64,000 nt of DNA from TMED23 sp964566055. GTDB lineage: Bacteria > Pseudomonadota > Alphaproteobacteria > Rhodospirillales > UBA2165. The notes beneath the pieces are model-generated. The model saw nothing but the letters and a program-made list of their open reading frames with translations. It was not told the DNA's origin and searched no databases. The stretch covers positions 4,920 through 68,919 of the forward strand of contig CAZMHI010000020.1 in assembly GCA_964566055.1 (NCBI GenBank). Direction: 5' to 3'. Below, in pieces: positions 33,511 to 41,977 of this stretch (positions within the stretch are counted from its first letter, which is position 1; the number at the start of each line of letters is the position of its first letter). Made by a program: the position numbers and the translations under genes.

Positions 33511-33895
33511 ACCCCTTCAGGTTATATCCCTGGAACACTATATTTTGATCGATTATTTCAATAATGCACAATATATAGGATAAATGTCAACAAATCGCTA
33601 AAATTTATTTTCATTCTAAATTTCTGCCAACAAAAATATTGGCCTCGTTTTGCCACTTGACGGCAAATTTTAGATACCTTACCTTATAATTGTTATATCA
33701 TTATATATTTTAATATAAATGGTGGAATCGGAGCATTTTTGGCCGATTTTTTATGTTTAACAGACGAAACGATATCCTGAATTTCGGTTCAGGCGACGGC
33801 CACTTAGACGATATTCGGGAACGCCCATAGCTGTACCCGGTTAACAATAAATGCCAAGGGGGGGGACCTCTTGGAATATGGCAAAGGAGGAAATC
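33511..33895. promoter_or_regulatory. AT-rich intergenic region and leader of the hydroxylase gene
   Basis: This 385-bp divergent gap contains no supportable gene. It has a strongly AT-rich stretch at ~33661-33720. TTGACG at 33657 and TATAAT at 33685 are promoter-like hexamers but 22 nt apart, too far for a standard sigma-70 pair. Just before the hydroxylase start, CCAAGGGG...CCTCTTGG at 33854-33874 forms an imperfect hairpin, followed by an excellent AAAGGAGG ribosome site (33882-33890). The long leader leaves room for regulation. Confidence 0.4.
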
Positions 33896-35383
33896 ATGCC
33901 TGACGACGTAAAAAGTATCATACACACGCCTTATACCGACAAACCCGCTCAGGGAATTATGGACGGAAAAACTTTTCTCGAAAGCATCCAGGACGACCGC
34001 GAAATTTGGTACCGCGGCGAAAAAATCACCAACGTCACAACCCACCCGTATTTCTCCGGTATGGCGCATACGCTGGCTGATATTTACGATATGCAGCATG
34101 ATGAAAAACATCAGGATGTCATGACCTATGTTGAAGACAATGGTCTTCGGGTTTCAACCTCTTATTTGCGCCCTACCAAGAAAGAGGATCTGGTCCGACG
34201 TCACAAAAATACCCGCTTTTGGAGTGAACAAGTACACGGCATGTGTGGCCGTCTACCTGATTTCTGTGCCGCCATGACGGTTGGTTACGTCGATATTCAT
34301 GACGAATTGGCGAAGCTAAATCCTGATTTAGCGAAAAATGCGATCAATTATTATGAATATGCCCGCGATAACGATCTCTGCCTGTCTCATGCCCTGCATG
34401 ATCCCTGCATGGATAAATCGCTCAGCCCAAAACAAGATCCGGAACGCTGTGTCCATGTCGTCAAAGAACGCGATGACGGGGTTATCCTCCGTGGTGCCCG
34501 TTTCAATACAATTGGGCCATTCTGCAACGATATTCTGATCTCGCCCACCCATACCTTCACCGAAGACGAAGAAGAATTCGCTATATGGTTTATGGTGCCA
34601 GCCAATGCACCAGGCTTGAAGCAAATTTGCCGGGAAATTTTTTCCAATCGCGATCCTTTGGATCATCCAATGTCGGCGCGTTTCGATGAGATTGACACCT
34701 TGGTAGTCTTGGACGACGTGTTTATTCCATGGGAGCGTGTTTTCCTCTATCGCGAACCTTTGGCTGCTAACCGCTTGTTCCGAGGCGGTGTCATGGCCTG
34801 GGCGGGAGACGCCTCATCTGCCCTGACCGAAGTCCGCTTCGAAACTCTGGTGACGATTGCTAAAATGCTGGCAGAAACTTCCGGCATTCAAGATCGTCCT
34901 CATGTCCAGCAAGCCTTGGGTGAAATGTGCACCTATCTGACATTGCTCAGAAAAACCATCCGTGCTGGTCATGTTGATTGTCAAAAATCAGCTGGTGGCC
35001 ATTGGCAGCCTGAGTTGTTCCTTGACCGCCGTTCCTTGGTGACCCGCGTCTCAGAACGGTTCTGTGATCTAGTAGAACATATCGGCACATCTTCGACGAT
35101 CTTTAATCACACCGCCGAAGATTGGGCTAATCCCGAGGTCGAGAAATATCTGCAAACTTATATGCGGGGCCGCAACTCCTCTGCCTTGGATCGCCATAAA
35201 ATCACCAAGCTCGCTTGGGAACTGACCGGTGACTCTTATGGCCGGCGTCAACAGCTCTACGAACGGCTCCATTCCGGCGACGCTGAAATGGTCAAAGCCG
35301 GTCCGGGCAAAAGCTTCGATTATGGTCCTGGCCTTGATCGGGTGAGCAAACTTCTCGATCTGGAAGCCACTACCATTGCGTAA
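33896..35383 (+). CDS. HpaB-type FADH2-dependent aromatic hydroxylase (oxygenase component)
   Basis: A 495-residue member of the 4-hydroxyphenylacetate 3-hydroxylase (HpaB) family, which ortho-hydroxylates phenols using FADH2 from a separate reductase. The N-terminal domain has SYLRPTKKEDLVRRHKNTRF and HGMCGRLPDFCAAMTVG; the C-terminal helical domain has DDVFIPWERVFLY near residue 280 and LTGDSYGRRQQLYERLHSGD near 445. The start ATG 33896 follows AAAGGAGG; longer frames lack support. No flavin reductase (HpaC) lies in the window. The downstream LigB-type dioxygenase gene suggests that the hydroxylated product is then ring-cleaved. The substrate is unknown. Confidence 0.85.
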   Translation: MPDDVKSIIHTPYTDKPAQGIMDGKTFLESIQDDREIWYRGEKITNVTTHPYFSGMAHTLADIYDMQHDEKHQDVMTYVEDNGLRVSTSYLRPTKKEDLVRRHKNTRFWSEQVHGMCGRLPDFCAAMTVGYVDIHDELAKLNPDLAKNAINYYEYARDNDLCLSHALHDPCMDKSLSPKQDPERCVHVVKERDDGVILRGARFNTIGPFCNDILISPTHTFTEDEEEFAIWFMVPANAPGLKQICREIFSNRDPLDHPMSARFDEIDTLVVLDDVFIPWERVFLYREPLAANRLFRGGVMAWAGDASSALTEVRFETLVTIAKMLAETSGIQDRPHVQQALGEMCTYLTLLRKTIRAGHVDCQKSAGGHWQPELFLDRRSLVTRVSERFCDLVEHIGTSSTIFNHTAEDWANPEVEKYLQTYMRGRNSSALDRHKITKLAWELTGDSYGRRQQLYERLHSGDAEMVKAGPGKSFDYGPGLDRVSKLLDLEATTIA

Positions 35384-35413
35384 AGCGGTTTAATTTCCGC
35401 AAACCTGCAGAGC

Positions 35414-35448
35414 GACCGTTCCAGTTTAATAAACGAACTGGGACGGTC
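35414..35448 (+). terminator. 13-bp hairpin between hydroxylase and dioxygenase genes
   Basis: GACCGTTCCAGTT (35414-35426) pairs with AACTGGGACGGTC (35436-35448) with one G-T wobble and a 9-nt loop. No T-run follows, so it may be an intercistronic processing or stability hairpin rather than a true terminator. The next gene has its own CGGAGG ribosome site. Confidence 0.5.
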
Positions 35449-35482
35449 ATCCTCTCTAATTAATATGTACGGAGGCTAAATC

Positions 35483-36488
35483 ATGGCGCAAATTGTTTTA
35501 GGAATGGGCACCTCTCATAGCCCAATGCTGTCCACCCCGCCGGAAGAATGGGGCCAACGCGCGGAATTCGATAAAATTGCGGCTGCACATCCCTATCGCG
35601 GCGATAATTACACCTTTGATGAATTGCTGGAAAAACGTAAAGATGGAAATTTTGGCGATCAGGTATCGGTTGATATCTGGCGTGAGAAATATGCTGCCTG
35701 TATGGAACGGCTGGAAAATATGGCCCAGGCCTATGAAGCAGCAGCTCCGGATGTTGCGGTGATTTTCGGCAATGACCAAAATGAAGTTATCACGAACACC
35801 AATATGCCGGCCTTTAGTGTTTTCTGGGGTGATAAGCTTGAGAATATTCCCTATAGCGACGATCAAAAAGCCAAACTTAACCCCGGCATTGGCATCGCCG
35901 CACCGGGACATACAGGGCGACGTTTATGACGGCTGCCCGGAACTGGGTAAACACATCATCGAACATCTGATCGAAAATGAGTTTGATGTCGGCCAATCAA
36001 CCCGGCTGCCGGAAATTAATGATCACTGGTGGAGCGGTGTGCCGCACGCCTTCGGCTTTATTTACCGTCAAATTATGCGTGACGACGTCATCCCCAATGT
36101 ACCGGTGTTTACCAATACATTTTTCCCGCCCAATCAGCCAACCGTTGCGCGCTGCTATAAATTCGGCAAGGAAGTACGCAAAGCTGTCGATAGCTGGGAC
36201 AGCAATTTGAAAGTTGCGGGCTTTAGTTCCGGCGGGCTCAGTCATTTTACCATCGACGAAGAGCTTGACCGGCAGTTCCTGGATGCCATCGAAAGCGGCG
36301 ATGAAGCCAAGATTCTGGCGATACCGAATGACTTACTGGTATCAGGCACGTCTGAGCTGAAAAACTGGATCGCCCTCGCCGGATTTGTCGCCGACACTGA
36401 TCTAAAATCAACCGCGGTGGATTACATTCCCTGCTACCGTTCAGCCGCAGGCACCGGCAATGCAATGGCTTTTGCCATCTGGAACTAA
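35483..36488 (+). CDS. LigB-type extradiol ring-cleavage dioxygenase, frameshifted
   Basis: A LigB-superfamily protein read in two frames that join near 35905-35915. The first ~143 residues (IVLGMGTSHSPMLSTPPEEW, then DVAVIFGNDQNEV) begin at ATG 35483 after CGGAGG. The rest (YDGCPELGKHIIEHLIENEF, HAFGFIYRQIMRDDVIPNVP, GFSSGGLSHFTIDEELDR) follows in another frame to 36488. Restoring two bases (for example CATATACAG for CATACAG) would give one 335-residue protein. The early His and the GLSH His align with LigB His12 and the His195 base; the LigB His61 position appears to be Gln (NDQ). It would open a catechol-like ring made by the HpaB-type enzyme. Pseudogene or sequencing error is undecided. 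Confidence 0.75.
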
Positions 36489-36513
36489 CCAGGACCAACA
36501 TTACACCTAGATT

Positions 36514-36546
36514 AGAAACAGGATCACCTTTGGTGGTTCTGTTTCT
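36514..36546 (+). terminator. 15-bp hairpin after dioxygenase gene
   Basis: AGAAACAGGATCACC and GGTGGTTCTGTTTCT pair around a TTT loop with about two imperfect pairs. There is no clear T-run, so termination may be weak. It separates the hydroxylase/dioxygenase pair from the ligase gene 97 bp further on. Confidence 0.5.
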
Positions 36547-36642
36547 GATTCTCAGATCCCAATTCTTGTTCGCCGCCTTCTAAATTTCATGCTAATTTGC
36601 CGCCATTAAAATCTCGAAATATCTAGGGGAATATCGCATACA

Positions 36643-38163
36643 ATGGCGAATACAATAATTGAGGTCATCAAATCAGGCGCGAGGGACGCTAACGTACTAG
36701 GTGCGCCAGGACGTCCCTATCTAACTTATGGCGGCTTGCTCGATCACGTTGAAAAAACCGTAGCGGCCTTAAACGCCCGTGGTATCGGACGTAACGACCG
36801 AGTCGCCATCGTACTGCCGAACGGCCCTGAAATGGCAAGCGCCTTCATCGCCGTTGCCGCCGGCGCCACGACAGCGCCGCTTAATCCGAGTTACCGCGAA
36901 GAAGAATTTGATTTTTACCTTTCTGATCTTAACGCCAAGGCTTTGATGGTTGAAAAAGGCAGCACCTCTCCTGCCCTAGCTGTTGCCAGCCAACGCGATA
37001 TTCCGGTGCTGGAAATCGACTGGGCTGAGAGCGATCCCGCCGGTCTGTTTTCAATTATCGGCGAAGTAGATGGTGAACCTGCTGTCAATGGCGGCTACGC
37101 TGAGCTGGAAGATGGCGGCTTGGTGCTACATACCTCCGGCACGACGTCTCGGCCTAAGATTGTCCCGCTCGCCCAGAAAAATATCTGTACCTCGGCAGAA
37201 CATATCAAAACATCACTTAACATTCAGCCGGAAGATATTGGGCTCAATATTATGCCGCTGTTTCATATTCATGGGCTGATCGCAGCAACATTATCATCAG
37301 TCCGGGCCGGCGCCTCAGTATTTTGCGCCCCGGGCTTTAATGCCCTGAAATTCTTCGCCTGGGTCGATGAAGCGAAGCCAAGCTGGTACACGGCCGTACC
37401 AACCATGCATCAGGCTATTTTGAGCCGGGCCAGCCGCAATCAGGAGATTGTTGATGCGGTGCCTTTTCGTCTTATTCGCTCCTCCTCCTCGTCATTGCCG
37501 CCGCAAGTGATGCAGGAGCTTGAGGAAACTTTTGGCTGTCCGGTGATTGAGGCCTATGGCATGACCGAAGCCGCTCATCAGATGGCGAGCAACCCCTTAC
37601 CTGACGCGCCTCGCAAGCCCGGCAGTGTCGGCCTACCGGCTGGCCCCGAAGTCGCCATTATGGCCAATGACAGCGGCACGCTGCTGGCCTCTGGTGAGAT
37701 CGGTGAGATTGTTATCAAGGGACCGAACGTCTTTTCAGCTTATGAAGCCAATCCCGAGGCCAATGCCGAAGCCTTTACCGACGGCTGGTTCCGCACAGGA
37801 GATCAAGGCGTTATTGATGGCGACGGCTATATCAGCCTGACCGGCCGGCTCAAGGAGATCATTAACCGGGGAGGTGAGAAAATCTCACCTCGTGAAGTCG
37901 ATGAAGTCTTGATGGATCACACCGCCATTGAACAAGTGGTTACCTTTGCCCTGCCCCATGACAAGCTCGGTGAAGATGTCGCAGCTGTCGTCGTACTGCG
38001 CGAAGGAGAAGCAGCTGAAGAGAAAGAAATTCGCGAATTTGCGGCAACAAGACTGGCCGACTTCAAAGTGCCCCGGAAAGTTATTTTCATGGATGAGATT
38101 CCCAAAGGCGCCACCGGCAAATTGCAACGCATTGGCCTCGCCGAAAAGCTCGGTTTAGCGTAA
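36643..38163 (+). CDS. AMP-forming acyl-CoA synthetase (AAE3/Pcs60-like)
   Basis: A 506-residue ANL-superfamily ligase that would activate a carboxylic acid as acyl-AMP and then acyl-CoA. The P-loop-like motif is VLHTSGTTSRPKIVPL near residue 163. The A5 motif is IEAYGMTEAAHQM near 303. The A7/A8 hinge is GWFRTGDQGVIDGDGYISLTG with GRLKEIINRGGEKI near 405. The catalytic Lys is in PKGATGKLQR near 490. MPLFHIHGLIAATLSSVRAG resembles the AAE3/Pcs60 branch, which includes oxalate-CoA ligases, so a short dicarboxylate or oxoacid from ring cleavage is a plausible substrate. The next gene begins 8 bp downstream. Confidence 0.88.
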   Translation: MANTIIEVIKSGARDANVLGAPGRPYLTYGGLLDHVEKTVAALNARGIGRNDRVAIVLPNGPEMASAFIAVAAGATTAPLNPSYREEEFDFYLSDLNAKALMVEKGSTSPALAVASQRDIPVLEIDWAESDPAGLFSIIGEVDGEPAVNGGYAELEDGGLVLHTSGTTSRPKIVPLAQKNICTSAEHIKTSLNIQPEDIGLNIMPLFHIHGLIAATLSSVRAGASVFCAPGFNALKFFAWVDEAKPSWYTAVPTMHQAILSRASRNQEIVDAVPFRLIRSSSSSLPPQVMQELEETFGCPVIEAYGMTEAAHQMASNPLPDAPRKPGSVGLPAGPEVAIMANDSGTLLASGEIGEIVIKGPNVFSAYEANPEANAEAFTDGWFRTGDQGVIDGDGYISLTGRLKEIINRGGEKISPREVDEVLMDHTAIEQVVTFALPHDKLGEDVAAVVVLREGEAAEEKEIREFAATRLADFKVPRKVIFMDEIPKGATGKLQRIGLAEKLGLA

Positions 38164-38171
38164 CTTCAATC

Positions 38172-39152
38172 ATGACAAAGATTTGCATATATGGCGCAGG
38201 TGCAATAGGCGGTCTAGTCGGCGCGGAACTGGCCTTGGCCGGCAGTGATGTCACACTGATTGCCCGCGGCCCTCATCTTGAAGCGATGCAGTCTAAGGGG
38301 CTCACACTGATCACCGAGAGTGGGACTCGCGTCGCCAAACCCTTCGCCACGGACGATCCTGCGCAGGCAGGCGTTCAGGATTATATTTTTATTACCCTCA
38401 AAGCGCATTCGGTGCCCGGTATCGTCGAGGCGATCCAGCCTTTGATGGGACCGGACACGGCTGTGGTTTGGGGCGTCAATGGTGTGCCCTGGTGGTATTT
38501 CTATCAGCTCGAAGGCAATTATCGCGACAAACGCCTGGAGAGCATCGACCCCGGTAACGGTCAATGGGATAAGATCGGCCCGGAGCGGATTATTGGCTGC
38601 GTTGTCTATCCGGCAGCTGAAGTACCTGAGCCCGGCGTCATCCAGCATGTCGAAGGCAACCGCTTTAGCCTGGGTGAGCCGAGTGGTGAGAAAACCGAAC
38701 GCGTTCAAATATTTGCTAAAGAATTATCAAACGCCGGCTTTCGGGTGCCGATTCGCCCACGCATTCGTGATGAATTGTGGGTTAAGCTGTGGGGTAATTT
38801 AAGCTTTAATCCGATGAGTGTCTTAACCGGCAAAACACTTGAAGATATGGGTAACGATCCGGAAATCAGATCGACCATTCGGACCATGATGATCGAAGCG
38901 CAAACGGTCGGCGAGAAAATTGGTGTGAAATTTCTGGTCGATGTCGACAAACGCATCAATGGTGCGACCGAAGTTGGCGCTCATAAAACCTCGATGCTGC
39001 AGGATTATGAACGTGGCCGCCCCATGGAGATAGATGCTTTAATCGGCGCCGTCGCCGAAATGGGGCAACTGACAAATACGCCAACCCCGACTATTGATCA
39101 GGTTTTGGCGGAAGTGAAACAGCAAGCCCGCGAAGCCGGCTGCTACGAGTAA
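38172..39152 (+). CDS. Ketopantoate-reductase-family oxidoreductase (ApbA/PanE type)
   Basis: A 326-residue NADP-dependent reductase. The dinucleotide loop is ICIYGAGAIGGLVGAELALA (3-22), the pyrophosphate-binding G-x-G-A-I/M-G. The catalytic Lys/Glu region of the C-terminal domain includes IRDELWVKLWGNLSFNPMSV near 200-219 (Lys and Asn), and the terminal helix has EIDALIGAVAEMGQLTNTPT. True PanE makes pantoate, but paralogs in catabolic clusters often reduce other 2-oxoacids. Its position directly after an acyl-CoA ligase favours a catabolic role. It is 9 bp upstream of the rhomboid gene. Confidence 0.83.
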   Translation: MTKICIYGAGAIGGLVGAELALAGSDVTLIARGPHLEAMQSKGLTLITESGTRVAKPFATDDPAQAGVQDYIFITLKAHSVPGIVEAIQPLMGPDTAVVWGVNGVPWWYFYQLEGNYRDKRLESIDPGNGQWDKIGPERIIGCVVYPAAEVPEPGVIQHVEGNRFSLGEPSGEKTERVQIFAKELSNAGFRVPIRPRIRDELWVKLWGNLSFNPMSVLTGKTLEDMGNDPEIRSTIRTMMIEAQTVGEKIGVKFLVDVDKRINGATEVGAHKTSMLQDYERGRPMEIDALIGAVAEMGQLTNTPTPTIDQVLAEVKQQAREAGCYE

Positions 39153-39161
39153 GGAAAGCGA

Positions 39162-40037
39162 ATGGCATTATTGCCACTGAAAGATGACAACGAGTTATCA
39201 CGCATTAATTTTCAATATGTGACGGTGACGTTGATTATTGCCTGCATCGCCGTTTTTTTGTGGCAATTGTCGCTAGGTCAGGAACAAGGCCGCTACATCT
39301 TTGGTCTTGGCACCATTCCTGCTGTCCTGTTCGGCTCCCGCGAGTTGAGTCCCGATCTTATCTTGGTTCCCGAAACTTTCACCATGATCACCAGCCTGTT
39401 TCTCCATGGCGGCTGGATGCATCTGATTTTCAACATGCTGTTTCTCTGGGTCTTCGGCGACAATATTGAAGACGCCATGGGTCACCTGCGCTATCTCGTT
39501 TTTTACCTAATCTGCGGCGTGCTGGCGACCTTATCCCATGCGGTGATGGAGGCCGGTTCAGAAGCACCCTTAATCGGCGCCAGCGGGGCGATCTCTGGTG
39601 TGCTCGGCGCCTATCTCGTACTTCACCCTAAAGCCAGAATATTGGTCCTGTTCATGAACATTATCCCGTTGCGCCTGCCGGCCATTCTGGTATTGGGCGG
39701 CTGGATCGGCCTGCAGTTTATCAGTCTAAATAGTGATGATGGCACTGCCTGGTGGGCCCATATCGGCGGCTTTCTCGCCGGCATGATCCTGGTCGTGCCG
39801 TTCCGGCGCAAAGACGTACCGCTATTTGACGGCACTGGGCGATTTGGCCCGGAAAATCCCAATGTGATTGATCTGGCTGAACGGCAACACGCTCGCTCGA
39901 TCTTTCCCAACACCATAATTGCCGACCGCACTCCCGGACCTTGGGATAGACCAAGGAAAACACCACTCAAGAACCAGCCACTTGGCGTCGTTAATCCGAA
40001 AGACCTGCCGAGCAGTAAAAAGCCACCCAGTAAATAA
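39162..40037 (+). CDS. Rhomboid-family intramembrane serine protease
   Basis: A 291-residue six-helix rhomboid. The L1/TM2 signature GGWMHLIFNMLFLWVFGDNIE spans about 83-103 (key residues H87 and N91). The nucleophile Ser141 is in GASGAISG. The catalytic His200 is in WWAHIGGFLAGM. The cytoplasmic C-terminal tail is basic and proline-rich. It should cleave membrane proteins within the bilayer; the substrate is unknown. It is last in the rightward catabolic run, and its TAA abuts the TAA of the convergent DUF1194 gene without any gap. Confidence 0.92.
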   Translation: MALLPLKDDNELSRINFQYVTVTLIIACIAVFLWQLSLGQEQGRYIFGLGTIPAVLFGSRELSPDLILVPETFTMITSLFLHGGWMHLIFNMLFLWVFGDNIEDAMGHLRYLVFYLICGVLATLSHAVMEAGSEAPLIGASGAISGVLGAYLVLHPKARILVLFMNIIPLRLPAILVLGGWIGLQFISLNSDDGTAWWAHIGGFLAGMILVVPFRRKDVPLFDGTGRFGPENPNVIDLAERQHARSIFPNTIIADRTPGPWDRPRKTPLKNQPLGVVNPKDLPSSKKPPSK

Positions 40038-40871
40038 TTAATAAACCCGTTTCTGTTTGGACGCGCCTTCGCGTTGGTAATCGATACCGGCATCACAGTC
40101 AGGTTTGGTGTGGGCAGCGGTTTTCATCAAATAAGATTTCCGCGCCCAGATTTTATACTCAGGCGGCACCTGTCCGGCGACTTCAAATATCAGTTTTTTT
40201 TTGATCGCCCGGGCAAAATCCTGATAGTCATCGGCAATTACCATAAAGGCGCTTGAGCCACCGATTATACAATCAGCAAAATAATGATCATAATTCAGCA
40301 TCTGCTTCATACCCGAACTTTGCAGCCGGTCATTGACAATCGGCAGGCCATTGATGGTGATGCCTTGAGCGACAGCGAGGTCTCGGATGATCGCGGGTGA
40401 CGGACCATCATTATTAGGACCGTCGGCGGAGATGTCTATGGCCCGGCGTTCTCCTCTAATATTATTTTGCTCAAAGAGAGGAAGGGCAAAACTGAGAGCG
40501 CTGCCAATCGCCGTGAAATGACCAAACGAGCGGGGAGCGGCTTCGATCATGGTGGCAAAAGCAAAGGCCGAGGCAAAGTCTTCAATAGTAAACCAGGGGG
40601 CGACCACCGCTTGCTTGTTGCTACTTGACCATTCGACATAGGTCACCGCGATACGCCCCAGCCTGGTTTTCTTGATCGCTGCCAACACACCTGGGTCAGT
40701 CATCGCATCAACATAGCCCTTGCGCTGCAGCCTCGATTCCACACTGTCGACGCTCGAGGAGACATCAACCAGCAGCACCAGTTCGAGATCGACTTCAATC
40801 GGCGCTGCCCTTGATTCATCGGCATACAGCGCAAGACAAAGTACAATGAGTAGAATTTTAAACTTCCCCAT
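40038..40871 (-). CDS. DUF1194 secreted von Willebrand A-like protein, copy 2
   Basis: A 277-residue paralog of 31114-31965. The signal peptide MGKFKILLIVLCLALYADES is followed by the domain with LVDVSSSVDSVESRLQRKGY (MIDAS-type D-x-S-x-S), RRAIDISADGPNNDGPSPA and GITINGLPIVNDRLQSSG. Cysteine CIIGGSSAFMVIADD matches CVIGGPGAFLVVAHS of copy 1. The 5' end, including ~20 nt upstream of the ATG, has a diverged direct copy at 41922-41958. The role is unknown; the paralogs are moderately diverged, so the duplication is not recent. Confidence 0.85.
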   Translation of the reverse strand: MGKFKILLIVLCLALYADESRAAPIEVDLELVLLVDVSSSVDSVESRLQRKGYVDAMTDPGVLAAIKKTRLGRIAVTYVEWSSSNKQAVVAPWFTIEDFASAFAFATMIEAAPRSFGHFTAIGSALSFALPLFEQNNIRGERRAIDISADGPNNDGPSPAIIRDLAVAQGITINGLPIVNDRLQSSGMKQMLNYDHYFADCIIGGSSAFMVIADDYQDFARAIKKKLIFEVAGQVPPEYKIWARKSYLMKTAAHTKPDCDAGIDYQREGASKQKRVY

Positions 40872-40890
40872 ATTCCAAGTGTAACCTGGA
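40854..40890. repeat. Direct repeat B1: 5' end of DUF1194 copy 2
   Basis: This segment spans the start codon of the DUF1194 gene: on the + strand AACTTCCCCAT, then GTGTAACCTGGA. It recurs with ~80% identity at 41922-41958 (AACTTCCCCAT, then GTGTACCCTGGA). The two copies flank the binding-protein gene at 40941-41705 in the same orientation. Confidence 0.55.
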
Positions 40891-40940
40891 TTAGGAATTA
40901 AGGGGATACGTTACTTAATTAAGAAAGTTGTGAGTTGATG

Positions 40941-41705
40941 TTAATTTTTGAATTGCAGTAAACCGTATTTTCTAGTTATGCCTTTAATCGAGCCATCTAA
41001 TTTCATGCCTTTGAGAATGTTTGATAATTTGTTCCGTAGTTTTTGACTGCTCTTTCCTTTGGAAAAGGCCAGATGAGTGGGTGTAAGCTCAATCGCTGGT
41101 CCTGAACTGACAATATTCTCAGCGACGCTCATTTGGTTCGCTATCGACATAATTGTCGCCTGATCGGAAGCAATAAATGGAATTCTCCGCGCCAATAACA
41201 TTTTCAATATCGTCTCAGTTGATTTTGCTTCAATTTTTTGAATGGTGCCGTTCTGAAAGGCGGCATCCATTTTCGGGCCTAGCGAAAACGAACGAACAGT
41301 TCCCACGCGCTGGTTCTTTATTGATCTAAAGGTTCCATTAAATTTTACTGGAAAGCCTTTGATGCTAATCAAAACAACTTTTTCTATAAATAATGGCTCT
41401 AAAATATAGTCAAGATATACCGCCCGTTCTTTGGTATAGAGAGGATTATAAATTGCATCGGTTTTACCCGTGCGTGCTTCTTTCAATACCCGGGCCCATG
41501 GTTTAACTGAAATTTCAATATCGATCTTCGCTCGTTTGAACAACTCACGAATTATTTCCGTATTTATGCCGGTTACTTCGGTTTCCAAAAGGTAGCTATA
41601 TGGCCGATAGTTCAAGGTCGTTAATTGCAATGGCTCCGCCATCGCCAACTTCAGTGGCACTAGCGTTAAAATCATTAAACCCAAAACGAAAGTTACTTGG
41701 CGCAA
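40941..41705 (-). CDS. Orphan periplasmic solute-binding protein, paralog 3
   Basis: A 254-residue exported SBP-family-3-like protein. The signal peptide (FVLGLMILTLVPLKLAMAEP) ends near residue 24. The mature part has NYRPYSYLLETEVTGINTEI, ELFKRAKIDIEISVKPWARV, GKTDAIYNPLYTKERAVYLD and a second-lobe start QRVGTVRSFSLGP. It is a more typical amino-acid-binding type than the pair at 23106-24681. No permease is near. It is AT-rich and lies between two copies of a DUF1194 gene start, hinting at insertion or duplication at this place. Confidence 0.75.
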   Translation of the reverse strand: MRQVTFVLGLMILTLVPLKLAMAEPLQLTTLNYRPYSYLLETEVTGINTEIIRELFKRAKIDIEISVKPWARVLKEARTGKTDAIYNPLYTKERAVYLDYILEPLFIEKVVLISIKGFPVKFNGTFRSIKNQRVGTVRSFSLGPKMDAAFQNGTIQKIEAKSTETILKMLLARRIPFIASDQATIMSIANQMSVAENIVSSGPAIELTPTHLAFSKGKSSQKLRNKLSNILKGMKLDGSIKGITRKYGLLQFKN

Positions 41706-41846
41706 TATCTTCTCCCGAATACTTATACTGGAATTATTGGTGCCAAATTTGATCCAGGTTAACTCATTTATTGATTAATTCCAAATACTTACCGTAACCG
41801 AGAATACACTTAGGAAGGAAAAAATGGCTTGTGAACTAAACCGGCA

Positions 41847-41939
41847 CTACCGGCAGCAGCAGATGGCATAGGCTGCCAGTGTTAAGCTGGCGAATAGCCA
41901 AATGCTGGACACCATAAATAAAAGTTTTAACTTCCCCAT
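41847..41939 (-). pseudogene. Short signal-peptide ORF, probable remnant of a third DUF1194 gene start
   Basis: ATG 41939 to TAG 41847 encodes 30 residues beginning MGKLKLLFMVSSIWLFASLT and ending AAYAICCCR. It matches the signal peptide of DUF1194 copy 2 (MGKFKILLIVLCLALY) in sequence and in the bases just before the ATG. Nothing homologous to the mature domain follows. It may be a decayed gene start or an independent small membrane peptide. Confidence 0.35.
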
Positions 41940-41958
41940 TCCGGTAGTGTACCCTGGA
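41922..41958. repeat. Direct repeat B2: diverged copy of DUF1194 5' end
   Basis: This is the counterpart of 40854-40890, in the same orientation. It contains the ATG and ribosome-site region of the 30-residue ORF. With B1 it brackets the 765-bp binding-protein gene and ~300 bp of spacer. Confidence 0.55.
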
Positions 41959-41977
41959 AAGTGAGGTAAAAAGGACC

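Noticed and set aside
33657..33690. TTGACG and TATAAT as the hydroxylase promoter
   Set aside because: Spacing is 22 bp, outside the normal sigma-70 range; kept only as a remark in the intergenic entry.
33896..35383. 4-hydroxybutyryl-CoA dehydratase (AbfD) instead of HpaB hydroxylase
   Set aside because: The cysteine pattern needed for the AbfD 4Fe-4S cluster is not seen, whereas the HpaB C-terminal motifs are clear.
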